In this document: piece after piece, positions 17,210 through 26,776 of the stretch
Layout of the letters: the number at the start of each line of letters is the position of its first letter
How positions within the stretch are numbered: position 1 is the first letter of the stretch
From: Leptospira soteropolitanensis
Lineage (GTDB): Bacteria > Spirochaetota > Leptospiria > Leptospirales > Leptospiraceae
Direction: 5' to 3'
DNA length: 64,000 nucleotides
NCBI RefSeq assembly: GCF_026151655.1
Contig: NZ_JAMQPN010000005.1
Location: 186,001-250,000 of the forward strand
Translations under genes and position numbers: made by a program
Notes under the pieces: model-generated
What the model was told of the DNA's origin: nothing
Databases searched by the model: none
Seen by the model: only the letters and a program-made list of their open reading frames with translations

Positions 17210-18702
17210 ACAGTTTCATCCTTCCAGCCAATGTCTGAGAGGAAGTCGTCATAACCTCCATCATAGACAAAAACTCGGTCATCATCGAATACTATTAGTT
17301 TCGTGGCTACAGCGCGCAAGTGCATTTCGTTATGTGTTACCATAATCACAGAACCATCAAAGTTATCGATAGCTTCAATAAGGGAGTCACAAGACTGCAT
17401 ATCCAAGTGGTTTGTCGGTTCATCCAAATACAAAAGGTGGCAAGGTGTGACTAAAATTTTCCCAAGTAAAACCCTGCTCTTTTCTCCCCCGGAAAGAACT
17501 TTGATTTTTTTTAGAGCAAGGTCTTCCGAAAACATAAGTCCACCTGCAATGTTACGAGCCTTTCCTTCTGAACAATTCGGATCGGCACTCATAATTTCCT
17601 GAACAACTGTATTACTTTCGTTCATATTCAATTTATTGGTTTGTCCAAAATATCCTTCTTTTAAGATAGGATGTTTTTTCACTTCACCCGAAACGGCCTT
17701 AAGTTCGCCTGCAATTAACTTAAGTAAAGTAGATTTACCTTTTCCGTTTTTCCCGATAATACAAATACGATCTTCCGGTCCTACACTCAGAGAAAAATTT
17801 TCAAACAAATAGGGAGAAGTTCCGTTATAAGAAAATGAAACATCTTCAACACTTAACATCTGATTGGCGGAAAATGGTGCACTATTAAAATATAGTTCCA
17901 TATCTTCTATATTTTCTAGTGCTTTCATTTCTCCTTGTTTTTCTAATTTTTTAACACGAGACTGGGTGCGGCTGGCAAAACTTGCTTTTGCTTTAAACTT
18001 CGCGATAAATATCTCTTCTTGTTTACGTTTTTTGGCTTCATTAAGTCTAGTTTTTTCGTAAATTTCTTCGGCTTGGTTGATTTGTGTGTATAACTTTTCT
18101 GTATCACCTTGCACCTTAATGGCTTTAGTTCGGTGAATGGCAACTGTGTGAGTTACAACACTGTCCATAAAACTTCTATCGTGCGTAATAAGAATGATCT
18201 CACCTTCCCATTCACGAAGGAATTCCTCTAACCAACGTATGGTGACAATATCCAAATAGTTGTTCGGTTCATCTAAAATGAGCATATCCGGTGCCGATAC
18301 AAGAAGTTTGGCTAAATTCATCCGAATCTGATAACCGCCAGAAAATTCTTCAGGACTTCGTTCCATGTCTTTTTCAGAAAAACCAAGTCCAAAAAGGATT
18401 CTTTCCACCTTCCAAGTTTCATATTCGTCTCCCTCAGGTAGACCAAGAGCACACTCTTCTAATACTGTTGGTTTTGTAAAAACTAAGTGTTGTTCCAAAT
18501 GTCCGATTCGGTATCCTTTGGGGATGGTGATATTGCCTGAGTCAGGTTCCGTTTTACCTAAAATGATTTGGACAAGGGTCGATTTCCCGTGACCATTGCG
18601 ACCGACAAGGCCAACCCGCTCGCCACGGTTGACGCTAAATTGTAAATCATCGAATAAAACTTTGCCATTGAATTGTTTGTTTAAACCAGATATTTTAATC
18701 AT
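17206..18702 (-). CDS. ABC-F family ATPase (ribosome-associated type)
   Basis: A 498-residue protein with two ABC domains and no membrane part. Domain 1: Walker A GRNGHGKS (34-41), signature FSGGYQ (120-125), Walker [13 protein letters not shown]. Domain 2: [29 protein letters not shown] charged linker of about 80 residues between them is the P-site interaction motif region of ABC-F proteins. Such proteins act on translating ribosomes, some giving antibiotic tolerance; which subfamily this is cannot be told. It leads a three-gene operon with the ABC exporter, an arrangement that could couple export and ribosome protection. Confidence 0.9.
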   Translation of the reverse strand: MIKISGLNKQFNGKVLFDDLQFSVNRGERVGLVGRNGHGKSTLVQIILGKTEPDSGNITIPKGYRIGHLEQHLVFTKPTVLEECALGLPEGDEYETWKVERILFGLGFSEKDMERSPEEFSGGYQIRMNLAKLLVSAPDMLILDEPNNYLDIVTIRWLEEFLREWEGEIILITHDRSFMDSVVTHTVAIHRTKAIKVQGDTEKLYTQINQAEEIYEKTRLNEAKKRKQEEIFIAKFKAKASFASRTQSRVKKLEKQGEMKALENIEDMELYFNSAPFSANQMLSVEDVSFSYNGTSPYLFENFSLSVGPEDRICIIGKNGKGKSTLLKLIAGELKAVSGEVKKHPILKEGYFGQTNKLNMNESNTVVQEIMSADPNCSEGKARNIAGGLMFSEDLALKKIKVLSGGEKSRVLLGKILVTPCHLLYLDEPTNHLDMQSCDSLIEAIDNFDGSVIMVTHNEMHLRAVATKLIVFDDDRVFVYDGGYDDFLSDIGWKDETV

Positions 18703-18786
18703 ATAATTCCTAAAGGTTTCCCTTTTTCGTATAGAACCAGGATCAAAAAAGAACCGGAAACGACGAGTAGAATCGCAAAGAAAATC

Positions 18787-18853
18787 TGGTAGTTTTCTTA
18801 TGAATTGTGCGTTCTCCCAATTTAGAAGGACATAATCGGAAAGAAAACTACCA
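18787..18853. repeat. 13-bp perfect inverted repeat in a divergent promoter region
   Basis: Arms TGGTAGTTTTCTT (18787-18799) and AAGAAAACTACCA (18841-18853) are exact reverse complements separated by 41 bases. They lie between the divergent ABC-F gene (start 18702) and the gene at 18902. No T-run follows on either strand, so it is not a typical terminator; an operator or the remnant of a small decayed gene are possible. The 199-base gap holds nothing else I can support. Confidence 0.45.
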
Positions 18854-18901
18854 ATGAGATTATGGACTTTTTTTCATCGGTAAAAATTCCGAAACTGTAC
18901 T

Positions 18902-19633
18902 GTGCGAACTTTTTTCATTCTTCTCCTAGCCTTTAGTTTCTGCTGGGGTAGCTATGCCAATGGTAACTTACAAGTTGCTTTCGGTGCGGAAGAAAATTAT
19001 CTATTAGTTCGCTCGATCGATTCCAGCATCATTCATTTAGGAAGTCCTGAAGAAAAAGAAGAATACAAAGAAATCATAAATGAGTATTTGCGATTCAAAA
19101 GTCTGCATATCCAAGGCAAGTACAGCGAGGCTTATTTGGCCGTTAGATCTACCCAACTCAAACTTATAAAGTTATATGACAAAATTCTAACTAAAAACTT
19201 AAACCTTATTCGATCGGAATTGATTTTACTCGGCGGTAAATCTAGAGATAAAGAGAAAACACAAACAAGAGCGTTTTTACGATTAGCATTAAGAGACATC
19301 AGCGAAGCTGAACAGAAGTTAGTAATGGCGAGAAACACTCGTCCCCTTCTCTATTTATTAAAACTTAGAGAAATGTTATTTTCTTTGAAAATTTTAAAAC
19401 ATGCAGGGAAGTTTGTTGTTTTTTTAAACCTTCTGCACGATGGAAAGTTTATGGATTCCATTGAATTTTCTGATTTTGATTCCATTGAATCAGAACTCAT
19501 TCGCGGTTTTGGGAAAGAAAATAATAAATTACTGGCACTACATTATGACAATTCCTTTCTTCCTTTTGGGGAAGAAAGTATCTATGAGTCGATGATGACC
19601 AACTACAAATCATCGGAGATCAAAAAAGATTAA
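18902..19633 (+). CDS. Exported hypothetical helical protein
   Basis: A 243-residue protein with an N-terminal signal peptide (hydrophobic FFILLLAFSFCWGSYA, cleavage expected near residue 19). The mature part is helical and charged, with a repeated E-x-Y-L-x pattern and a region about residues 55-160 that could form an alpha-helical bundle. The start is a GTG; no clear ribosome site precedes it and no ATG is available upstream. Family not recognised. It converges with purT across 60 bases. Confidence 0.65.
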   Translation: MRTFFILLLAFSFCWGSYANGNLQVAFGAEENYLLVRSIDSSIIHLGSPEEKEEYKEIINEYLRFKSLHIQGKYSEAYLAVRSTQLKLIKLYDKILTKNLNLIRSELILLGGKSRDKEKTQTRAFLRLALRDISEAEQKLVMARNTRPLLYLLKLREMLFSLKILKHAGKFVVFLNLLHDGKFMDSIEFSDFDSIESELIRGFGKENNKLLALHYDNSFLPFGEESIYESMMTNYKSSEIKKD

Positions 19634-19693
19634 CTAAATATAGCTTTATATGATCCGAGAGAAGTTGATGTCTCTATCAATTTTATAAGTCAT

Positions 19694-20875
19694 TTACATT
19701 TTTAGTTTGATCTGATCTCTTGCTCGGTTGGCTTTTTCTCTTACCTCTTCGACTGTACCACCCAATGCCAAACTAACACCCATTCGACGTTTTCCTTCAA
19801 TTTCCGGTTTCCCAAAAATTCGGACATCCACTCCTTTGATTTGAAGGGCATTTTCAAGACCAGTATATATAGGAGTTTTAGTTTTTCCTTCTAAGAGGAT
19901 GGCTGAACTCGCAGCGGGAGTATGAAAGATTAGTTCCGGAATGGGAAGACCAAGTAAAGCCCTAACATGAAGAGAAAATTCAGAGAAATTTTGAGAGACG
20001 AGAGTCACAAGACCCGTGTCATGCGGTCTAGGTGAGACTTCGCTAAAGTATACTTCGTCTCCTTTGACAAAAAGTTCGACACCAAAAATCCCTTTCCCTC
20101 CGAGGCCTGTGGTGACTGCTTCCGCTATGTTTTGTGCTGCAAGGAGTGCTTTCTCCGTCATTGATTGAGGCATCCAAGACTCCACATAATCACCGTTTAC
20201 TTGTCTATGACCAATGGGTGGCAAAAAGGAAGTTCCACCTATATGACGTATGGTCAGAAGAGTGATTTCAAAATCAAAAGGAACAAACTCTTCGATAATC
20301 ATTTTTCCTTTTCCTGTCCTTCCTCCTGTTTGGCCATATTCCCAAGCCTTTAGAATTTCGGATTCGTTACGAACCATACTTTGTCCTTTTCCAGAAGAAC
20401 TCATTATGGGTTTGACTACGCAAGGAAATCCAATTTCACTTACCGCTTTTAAGAAGCTTTCTTCCGTATCAGCAAAAAGATATTTGGATGTTTTTAAACC
20501 AAGTTCCTTTGCTGCAAAGTTTCGGATACCCTCCCTGTTCATGGTAAGGTTTACTGCTTTTGCAGAAGGGATGATATGAAATCCTTCAGTTTCTAGTCGG
20601 ACTAAAGTTTCTGTATGAATGGCTTCTATTTCTGGAACAACAAAATCAGGTTTTAACTCTCGTATGGTGGCTTCCAACTCTTTTGGATCGAGCATATTAA
20701 TGACACGAGATTCTTGTGCCACAAGCATAGCTGGTGCATTGGGATAACGATCAACGGCTATGACATGAACTCCCAAACGGTTGGCCTCGATGGCAACCTC
20801 TTTCCCTAGTTCCCCTGATCCCAGGAGTAAAAGTTTTGTGGCAGTCTTTGTAAAAGGAGTTCCAATCATATTCAC
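19694..20875 (-). CDS. purT: Formate-dependent phosphoribosylglycinamide formyltransferase (GAR transformylase 2)
   Basis: An ATP-grasp enzyme that makes formyl-GAR from GAR, formate and ATP in purine synthesis. The 393 residues match PurT end to end: N-terminal [30 protein letters not shown], the ATP-grasp hinge [16 protein letters not shown], the metal-binding [24 protein letters not shown], and a C-terminal [12 protein letters not shown] segment. The annotated ATG and the one two codons later are both possible starts. Confidence 0.95.
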   Translation of the reverse strand: MNMIGTPFTKTATKLLLLGSGELGKEVAIEANRLGVHVIAVDRYPNAPAMLVAQESRVINMLDPKELEATIRELKPDFVVPEIEAIHTETLVRLETEGFHIIPSAKAVNLTMNREGIRNFAAKELGLKTSKYLFADTEESFLKAVSEIGFPCVVKPIMSSSGKGQSMVRNESEILKAWEYGQTGGRTGKGKMIIEEFVPFDFEITLLTIRHIGGTSFLPPIGHRQVNGDYVESWMPQSMTEKALLAAQNIAEAVTTGLGGKGIFGVELFVKGDEVYFSEVSPRPHDTGLVTLVSQNFSEFSLHVRALLGLPIPELIFHTPAASSAILLEGKTKTPIYTGLENALQIKGVDVRIFGKPEIEGKRRMGVSLALGGTVEEVREKANRARDQIKLKM

Positions 20876-20945
20876 AAAGATTGAAAACTGGGCGAATCAG
20901 ACAAACAGATTATATCTAGCTGCCCAAGTAAATGAATCGTTGGAA

Positions 20946-21416
20946 TTACATTAGGTAACGTTTCCCAAGTTTATCTCTTTGATAGATATTGGCTCCCATC
21001 CGAATGAGTAGATCGGAAATTTCGCTAAGTCCATCAAAACTATTTGCAATATGGAGAGCCGTGACGCCACTCGGGTCTGCCGCATTAGGATCCGCTGCTG
21101 ATTTCAGCAAAACTTCTACCGCATCCACATTTCCAGTTTCTGTCGCTTTATGAATAGGATACAAACCCATGTTATCTGGCTCATTTGGATTTAATCCAAT
21201 GGATAACAATTTTTTTAGATAATAAACATCCGATACTTCAGTAACCGCTATCCCTAATAGCAAAGCAGATTCCGACACCAAAACTTCCTTCAGATCTGAA
21301 TCAGCTAATAATAAATCGAATGATTCTTTATCTTCTCTAGTGATGGCAGAACACAAGGTGCGCAACCTAAGATTAGATTTTGTTTTACCAACGAAATCAA
21401 TTATGTTTTGTATCAT
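20946..21416 (-). CDS. Ankyrin-repeat protein
   Basis: A 156-residue protein built of about four ankyrin repeats; the clearest are MGLYPIHKATETGNVDAVEVLL and GVTALHIANSFDGLSEISDLLI, with the N-x-x-D loop between them. No signal peptide. Ankyrin repeats bind other proteins; the partner is unknown. It overlaps the AraC-type regulator gene by 4 bases, so the two are translationally linked and may work together. Confidence 0.82.
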   Translation of the reverse strand: MIQNIIDFVGKTKSNLRLRTLCSAITREDKESFDLLLADSDLKEVLVSESALLLGIAVTEVSDVYYLKKLLSIGLNPNEPDNMGLYPIHKATETGNVDAVEVLLKSAADPNAADPSGVTALHIANSFDGLSEISDLLIRMGANIYQRDKLGKRYLM

Positions 21417-22276
21417 TTGTTTATCCTATCAGTATAAGACGAATCTCCCTTGTAAAAATGGGACATTTTTTCGTATTCAGCAAACCATTCGTTCGGAATA
21501 TTCCCAGATTTTTTTTTGAAATCATGATTAAAATGAGACTGATCCGAATAATTGAATTCCTGAGCCAAATCAGTGAATCTTAAATTAGGATTATTTTCCC
21601 GATAATGTTCTGGATTTCTCACCATTTCGAGTAACCTGTGCACCGTTCTGAATTCCGAGGGAGCCATACCCACAATCTCTTTAAATTTACGATCTAATTG
21701 TTTTCTAGAAATTCCCAGCTTTTTACAAAGACTTTCAATGGAAACATTAGGGCCCTTTAATTCGAAAAGAGCAAAACGAATGAATGCGGGAATTTCTCGA
21801 GGTTTTCCCGGATACGTTTCCAGAAAGGATGTTAAAAATACAACGATATCATCCTTACAAATTATGTTAGAACTACTATTTTCGTTTAATAAAATCTTTT
21901 TTTTGATTTCGGAAAGACCGCCTAACATCAAATCAAGTTTCATTTCCGAAAATTGATTCTGTAATTCATCTCCACGTTTTGAAAATAAGGAATACAGACC
22001 ACCAACATAGAATCTAATTGCAATTAAGGAAAGATTAAAATCAGATAAAATCCGCCACCTTCTTGTTTGTGGCCCCACAAGATGAACCATAGGTAAGCAA
22101 ATCACTTGTTTGTCTTCTGTTTCCACAATCGGTGGGTTCCCCAAATGAAACACCATCTCACACTCATAAGATGGCAAAATCCAAGGAAGTTCCTTAACGT
22201 TTACATCTTTCCAAATCCAGAATTCTTTAATGCTGAATTCCAAAAAAGAAGGTGGTTTTATAAAAAAAATTTCCAA
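21413..22276 (-). CDS. AraC-family transcriptional regulator
   Basis: A 287-residue protein. The N-terminal part (to about 150) looks like the DUF6597-type ligand domain often paired with AraC regulators; the C-terminal 110 residues hold two helix-turn-helix motifs (SIESLCKKLGISRKQLDRKFKEIVGM and FTDLAQEFNYSDQSHFNHDFKKKSG), ending in PNEWF. It begins 25 bases downstream of copA on the same strand, so it may be read from the copper promoter or from its own. Its targets are unknown. Confidence 0.87.
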   Translation of the reverse strand: MEIFFIKPPSFLEFSIKEFWIWKDVNVKELPWILPSYECEMVFHLGNPPIVETEDKQVICLPMVHLVGPQTRRWRILSDFNLSLIAIRFYVGGLYSLFSKRGDELQNQFSEMKLDLMLGGLSEIKKKILLNENSSSNIICKDDIVVFLTSFLETYPGKPREIPAFIRFALFELKGPNVSIESLCKKLGISRKQLDRKFKEIVGMAPSEFRTVHRLLEMVRNPEHYRENNPNLRFTDLAQEFNYSDQSHFNHDFKKKSGNIPNEWFAEYEKMSHFYKGDSSYTDRINK

Positions 22277-22301
22277 GGGTTCACCATCATTAAGTTATGA
22301 T

Positions 22302-24524
22302 TTATTTCCAACGACTCATACGCAGAGCATTGAAAACTACAGACAATGAACTAAATGCCATTGCTGCCCCACTCACCCAAGGCGCAAGTAAACCAGAAGC
22401 AGCGATCGGAATACCCAGTAAATTGTATCCAAGTGCCCAACCAAAGTTTTGTCGAATATTTAATACAGTATCTTTTCCAATATGAATCAAATCCACAATT
22501 CTTTGGATATCTCCATTTACAAGCACCACATCAGCAGTGTTAATGGCAACATCAGAGCCGGTTCCCATTGCAATGCCTACATCCGCAGAAGCAAGCGCTG
22601 GTGCGTCATTAATTCCATCACCAACCATTGCCGAATGTATTTTCTCAGTTTTGAGTCGAAGGATGATTTTTGCCTTTTCTTCAGGCAAAAGCCCTGAATA
22701 TAAAGAAGAAATCCCAACTAAACGTGCTACCTTTTCGGCGGAAGCCTGATTATCACCTGTTAGGAGGACCGGTTCCACACCAATGGATATTAAGTTTTTG
22801 ACTGCATCCTTAGCCTCATTTCGCAGTTTATCCTCAATTCGAAATACCACCATTCCTTCAATCTCACCTCGTATGCCTACAAAAACCAAACTAGAACCAT
22901 CTTCTGTCCAAGGTTGAATTGTTTTCTGTATGGATTCTGGTAAAACAAAACCATTATCTTCCACAAACGAACGTTTGCCTGCGAAGTAATAATTTTTGTT
23001 TTGTTCCGATACAATTCCGCCACCTGGGAAGGTTTTAGTCGAAATCAGATCAGAATCTGTTTGAGTTAATTTTCTTTCTTTTCCAAAAAGAACAATTGCT
23101 TTAGCCAAAGGATGGTCTGAAGTTTCTTCCATCCTAACAATGTCTTTTAGGACAGAATCAATGTTGTTAGAATCAAAAAAAGAATGTGTAAACTCTGTTA
23201 CCTTAGGTTTTCCTTCTGTCAATGTTCCTGTTTTATCAAAGGCAATCCAATTGATTTTAGAAACAGATTCCAATGCCTCCGCACTGCGAAAAAGCATACC
23301 CCTTTTCGCAGCCCTTCCAGTACCAACAAGTAATGAGATGGGCGTAGCAAGACCCAAAGCACAAGGGCAAGCAATCACAAGAATGGCAATACTTGTTTCA
23401 ATAGCCGAAGTAATGACACCTGGATTAATGAGAAGATACCATACAAAAAAATCAACAATGCTGATAGCAATCACAACGGGAACAAAATATGCAGAAATTT
23501 GATCGGCAATCCTTTGGATTGGTGCTTTGGTTCCTAGAGACTCTTCCACAGATCGAATGATATGCGAAAGAGTAGTATCATTCCCTACTTTATTAGCTTT
23601 CACAACTAATGATCCACTTCCGTTCACAGTTCCACTAAGAATTTTATCACCCACGTTTTTTTCCACAGGCAAACTCTCACCAGTTAACATAGATTCATCG
23701 GCAAAACTAATTCCTTCGAAAACAAAACCATCCATAGGGAAACGCTCACCCGCTTTTACTAAAACTAAGTCTCCCGGTTTTAAGTATTCATTGGGAACTT
23801 CTGTCCAAACACCATTGGATTGAACAGTAGCAACTTCTGGACGAAGTTTTAGTAGGGCATTAATCCCATCACTACTTTTCCCTTTGGCATAATGTTCGAT
23901 CCACTTCCCACCCAGAATAAAAGTGATAAGGACAACGGAGGTTTCGAAATAAAGATCTTTTCCAAACACGCTGTATCCAAAGGCGGCACTGGTACCAATG
24001 ACAACTAAAACATCCATATTTGCTGATCCATTTCGTAATGCACGATACGCTGACTGATAAAATGGAAATCCAATTAAAAACTGAACGGGAAAGGCAATGG
24101 CCATTTGAACAAAACGATCCATCAGAATATGTGGCATTGGCATAAAATTAAGGAAACTAAAATGTGTTACCATGCCATAAAACAATGGTAAGGACAAAAA
24201 AGCAGAAAGAAGGAAACGAACTTTTAAATTGCGGATTTGTTCCTTTTGTTTTTTTTCCGTTTCTGACTGTTTGTTTGGGTCGTGTTCGATTGCCGAATAC
24301 CCAAGAGACTCGACTTTGTTTATAAGGGAATCAAGTGTTACAGAATCTGAACTCCGTAAAAAAACCGATTCACGAGCAAAATTGACTCGAACATCTGATA
24401 CACCTTCCATTTTAGAAAGGCCCTTCTCAATCCGAAGGGCACAATTGGCGCAGGTCATACCAAAAAGATCTAACGTTCGTTCTGTGGTGTTATTTGACGT
24501 TTCCAAGGGTATATCCATCCTCAC
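22302..24524 (-). CDS. copA: Copper-exporting P1B-type ATPase
   Basis: Pumps Cu(I) out of the cytoplasm. The 740 residues show one N-terminal heavy-metal domain with MTCANC (C25, C28), transmembrane CPC (386-388) that defines the Cu(I) site, phosphorylation D430 in DKTGTLTEG, the HP motif SDHPLAK and the GDGINDAPAL hinge. The 5' end overlaps copZ by 35 bases. The GTG at 24524 and the ATG at 24518 both fit as the start and neither has a well-spaced ribosome site, so translation is probably coupled to copZ. Confidence 0.95.
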   Translation of the reverse strand: MRMDIPLETSNNTTERTLDLFGMTCANCALRIEKGLSKMEGVSDVRVNFARESVFLRSSDSVTLDSLINKVESLGYSAIEHDPNKQSETEKKQKEQIRNLKVRFLLSAFLSLPLFYGMVTHFSFLNFMPMPHILMDRFVQMAIAFPVQFLIGFPFYQSAYRALRNGSANMDVLVVIGTSAAFGYSVFGKDLYFETSVVLITFILGGKWIEHYAKGKSSDGINALLKLRPEVATVQSNGVWTEVPNEYLKPGDLVLVKAGERFPMDGFVFEGISFADESMLTGESLPVEKNVGDKILSGTVNGSGSLVVKANKVGNDTTLSHIIRSVEESLGTKAPIQRIADQISAYFVPVVIAISIVDFFVWYLLINPGVITSAIETSIAILVIACPCALGLATPISLLVGTGRAAKRGMLFRSAEALESVSKINWIAFDKTGTLTEGKPKVTEFTHSFFDSNNIDSVLKDIVRMEETSDHPLAKAIVLFGKERKLTQTDSDLISTKTFPGGGIVSEQNKNYYFAGKRSFVEDNGFVLPESIQKTIQPWTEDGSSLVFVGIRGEIEGMVVFRIEDKLRNEAKDAVKNLISIGVEPVLLTGDNQASAEKVARLVGISSLYSGLLPEEKAKIILRLKTEKIHSAMVGDGINDAPALASADVGIAMGTGSDVAINTADVVLVNGDIQRIVDLIHIGKDTVLNIRQNFGWALGYNLLGIPIAASGLLAPWVSGAAMAFSSLSVVFNALRMSRWK

Positions 24525-24693
24525 TCAAACGGTCCCGCAGTTTATTTAACTCTGCATCCGTTAGAATTTCTTTCACAGTTACCGATTTGTCATCGAGGTT
24601 AGCCGTTGCTTCCGTACCAAATTCAGCAAATACTTTCTCTACCGTTTTTTTGCAATGTCCGCAAGTCATTCCTTCTACTTCATAATTAACCAT
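24490..24693 (-). CDS. copZ: Copper chaperone, heavy-metal-associated domain
   Basis: A 67-residue HMA domain with the metal site MTCGHC (C11, C14) and the usual ferredoxin-like fold, expected to hand Cu(I) to CopA. I place the start at 24693 because an AAGGAG ribosome site precedes that ATG by 8 bases; the longer frame to 24726 would add 11 residues not typical of the family. The ribosome site is inside the last codons of the upstream His-rich gene, giving a compact overlap. Confidence 0.92.
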   Translation of the reverse strand: MVNYEVEGMTCGHCKKTVEKVFAEFGTEATANLDDKSVTVKEILTDAELNKLRDRLSEDGYTLGNVK

Positions 24694-25120
24694 GATGATG
24701 CTCCTTCTTAGGTTCTTTAGATTCAAAAAGGGGAAGTTTGTATTTAACTTCTGCCCCCTTTTGATAATTCCAGACGGGAGAAAGAATCAGATCTCCTTCT
24801 TCCATCGAACTTCCTTTGGGAATTTCACAATAAAAATGATCCGGATGAGTTGAACATTTCAAAGGGAATTCCTTACCATTTGATACTACCTTACCACGCA
24901 ACTCCGAATTTTTGGAAGTAGGATTTTCAAAATTGATATCAAGTAAATATATTTTAAATCCTTTATTTTGGTAAGGAAGCACCTCCGTGTGAAAAGCCCC
25001 AGGCATCCCTATCAGACCACCATGAGGCCCTGGTTTGTGTTCCCCGTGAGCATTCATTTGCTGCGAACTCAAAAACATTGCAAAAATAGCTAGTTTTAGT
25101 AAATTTTTGATTGGTTTCAT
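24686..25120 (-). CDS. Exported His-rich protein of the copper operon
   Basis: A 144-residue protein with a signal peptide (residues 1-24, ending NA before HGEHKPGPHGG). The mature N-terminus (HGEHKPGPHGG) and the C-terminus (KKEHHHG) are rich in histidine, fitting metal binding in the periplasm; two cysteines lie near residues 92 and 101. The GPHGG segment recurs in metal-related exported proteins. It is the first gene after the CueR promoter, has an AAGGAG site, and overlaps copZ. A copper-buffer role is inferred from context. Confidence 0.8.
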   Translation of the reverse strand: MKPIKNLLKLAIFAMFLSSQQMNAHGEHKPGPHGGLIGMPGAFHTEVLPYQNKGFKIYLLDINFENPTSKNSELRGKVVSNGKEFPLKCSTHPDHFYCEIPKGSSMEEGDLILSPVWNYQKGAEVKYKLPLFESKEPKKEHHHG

Positions 25121-25146
25121 GGTAACTCCTTTGTTAACCTATAACC

Positions 25147-25177
25147 AGTCTAAACCTTCCAATCGTTGGAAGGTCAA
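25147..25177 (-). promoter_or_regulatory. CueR-type promoter and operator of the copper operon
   Basis: On the minus strand a -35 TTGACC (25177-25172) and -10 TAGACT (25152-25147) are separated by 19 bases, the overlong spacer typical of MerR-family activators. The spacer region carries the dyad ACCTTCC-N7-GGAAGGT at 25154-25174, the same kind of palindrome bound by CueR. Transcription would begin near 25140 and read into the His-rich protein, copZ and copA. The divergent cueR gene begins 53 bases away. Confidence 0.88.
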
Positions 25178-25229
25178 TAGGCGAAATATTTTTTTTTAGC
25201 TTTTTTTTATAAAAAAAGGAGAGGATAAA

Positions 25230-25622
25230 ATGAATATTGGAGAACTTTCTAAAGAATCAGGAGTCAGCACAAAACTCATTCGACATTATGAAGGAATAGG
25301 TTTGATTCCAGAAGCAGGTAGGACAGAAAACGGATACAGGTCTTACACGAATGAAGATATTCATTATTTAAGATTTATAAAAAGATCAAGAGAACTTGGT
25401 TTTCCATTAGATGATATAAAAAGTTTACTTGGACTTTGGAAAAATAAATCACGAAGCAGCAAACAAGTCAAACTTCTAGCTGAAAAACACTTAAATGAAT
25501 TAGATTTAAAACTAAAACAGTTAAAAGATATGTCTGATACTTTGAAAAACCTTATTAAACATTGCCACGGAGACCATAGACCCGATTGCCCTATTTTAAA
25601 AAGATTAGAAGAAAATGAATGA
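25230..25622 (+). CDS. cueR: Copper-responsive MerR-family regulator
   Basis: A 130-residue regulator with an N-terminal winged helix (MNIGELSKESGVSTKLIRHYE), a long dimer helix, and the C-terminal metal loop with C112 and C120 (CHGDHRPDC), the same positions and spacing as the Cu(I) ligands of E. coli CueR. The His residues in the loop may add to binding. It is divergent from the copper operon, shares the intergenic operator and has an AAAGGAG ribosome site. Confidence 0.93.
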   Translation: MNIGELSKESGVSTKLIRHYEGIGLIPEAGRTENGYRSYTNEDIHYLRFIKRSRELGFPLDDIKSLLGLWKNKSRSSKQVKLLAEKHLNELDLKLKQLKDMSDTLKNLIKHCHGDHRPDCPILKRLEENE

Positions 25623-25624
25623 GC

Positions 25625-26728
25625 TTATAAACTTTGTTTTAAAGTGTTAGCAATCATACGATGGGCCGATTCATTCAAATGGATATCTCCTGACTGCAAT
25701 AAATCAGTCCGAAAACGCATTGACTCCCTTAAGTCAATTAGGGGAATTCTCTCTTCTTTAGAAATGATTTTTAAATCAGTTATGAATTCTGAATCAGAAT
25801 CTAACCACCGAGAATCCATAACAAAGCCAATCTCTTTATAAATTTGAAACATTTTTGGATCGTATTCGATTTCCAAGGGAATATAAACCATCACTAATTC
25901 TTTTTTGTCCGATAGGATATTGCCGTTAAACTGTCGTAAAATGCGATGCCAACGATTAAAGTTAGTGGCAGCATACGACTTAGTATCCAAAGAACCACGT
26001 AAGTAGTCCGGACTAAGATTAAATAATCCTTTTAAAGTAACAAAGTTTTCCTTATTTATTTGAGAGTTTGGAGAAACTTGATTATTTAACTTGGCGATTT
26101 TTCCTAATTCGACTTCCATCCTCTTTTGGATAGATTCAAAATATTTATTCTTCAAGTGAATCCGAGTTTGTTCAGGAAACAAAAAAGAGAGAGCCCGAAA
26201 GTACCAATATTGTCTTTTTACAAAGTGTAAATAATCAGGGGTATCGCCTGTTTCAAATATATCATTTCCATAGACAAAAAGATATACCCTATCAAAAGAA
26301 ATATGAGTTCGAATCGTTCGATACAATGAAAGTTCATTCTCAAGTGTAAATCCTGGAATTCCCAGATTGATCCAAGAACACTTCGTTTCTCGGTTTAATA
26401 TTTCGGGAAAAGTATCTTTCCAAAAAATACCAGAACCAAAAACCTGTGAATCACCTAACAGCAAGTACTTGCATTGAGAGTTTTTGTTCCAGTTGCCTAT
26501 GCGAGTCCCAAATTCCCCCATTTTCCCGATTTCCTTTTCTCCCAAACGAAAAAAGGGAATTTCTCTGTTTTTAGGAAAATGATAATGCCCATAAGGAGAT
26601 TCAAAATATAAACTTACGAAATCGAAAAAACGACAAACAAATAAAAGTCCCACCAAAATACCAAAGAACAGAATTACTTTGCGGAATTTTGATGTAGGAA
26701 AGAGGGATACATCATTTACTTTTTTCAT
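25625..26728 (-). CDS. Membrane-anchored SGNH/GDSL-like protein
   Basis: The frame is open to 26899 but its first part overlaps the divergent gene at 26777, so I place the start at the ATG at 26728, giving 367 residues. After one transmembrane anchor (about residues 17-35) the protein has block I LLLGDSQVFGSG with the candidate nucleophile Ser, and block V DIHLNESAHRMIA with Asp and His, the SGNH hydrolase layout. A VYGND segment could be block III. Such proteins often modify surface sugars; the divergent glycosyltransferase-like gene supports that idea. Confidence 0.72.
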   Translation of the reverse strand: MKKVNDVSLFPTSKFRKVILFFGILVGLLFVCRFFDFVSLYFESPYGHYHFPKNREIPFFRLGEKEIGKMGEFGTRIGNWNKNSQCKYLLLGDSQVFGSGIFWKDTFPEILNRETKCSWINLGIPGFTLENELSLYRTIRTHISFDRVYLFVYGNDIFETGDTPDYLHFVKRQYWYFRALSFLFPEQTRIHLKNKYFESIQKRMEVELGKIAKLNNQVSPNSQINKENFVTLKGLFNLSPDYLRGSLDTKSYAATNFNRWHRILRQFNGNILSDKKELVMVYIPLEIEYDPKMFQIYKEIGFVMDSRWLDSDSEFITDLKIISKEERIPLIDLRESMRFRTDLLQSGDIHLNESAHRMIANTLKQSL

Positions 26729-26776
26729 TGCATAAGGTAGGAAACTAAAAACACTGTACCCTGTTTTCGATTCGAT

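Noticed and set aside
18701..18871. Hydrophobic minus-strand frames before the ABC-F gene, ending by ATGA overlap
   Set aside because: No usable start codon; two frames would need frameshifts to join. Kept only as a possible decayed small membrane gene.
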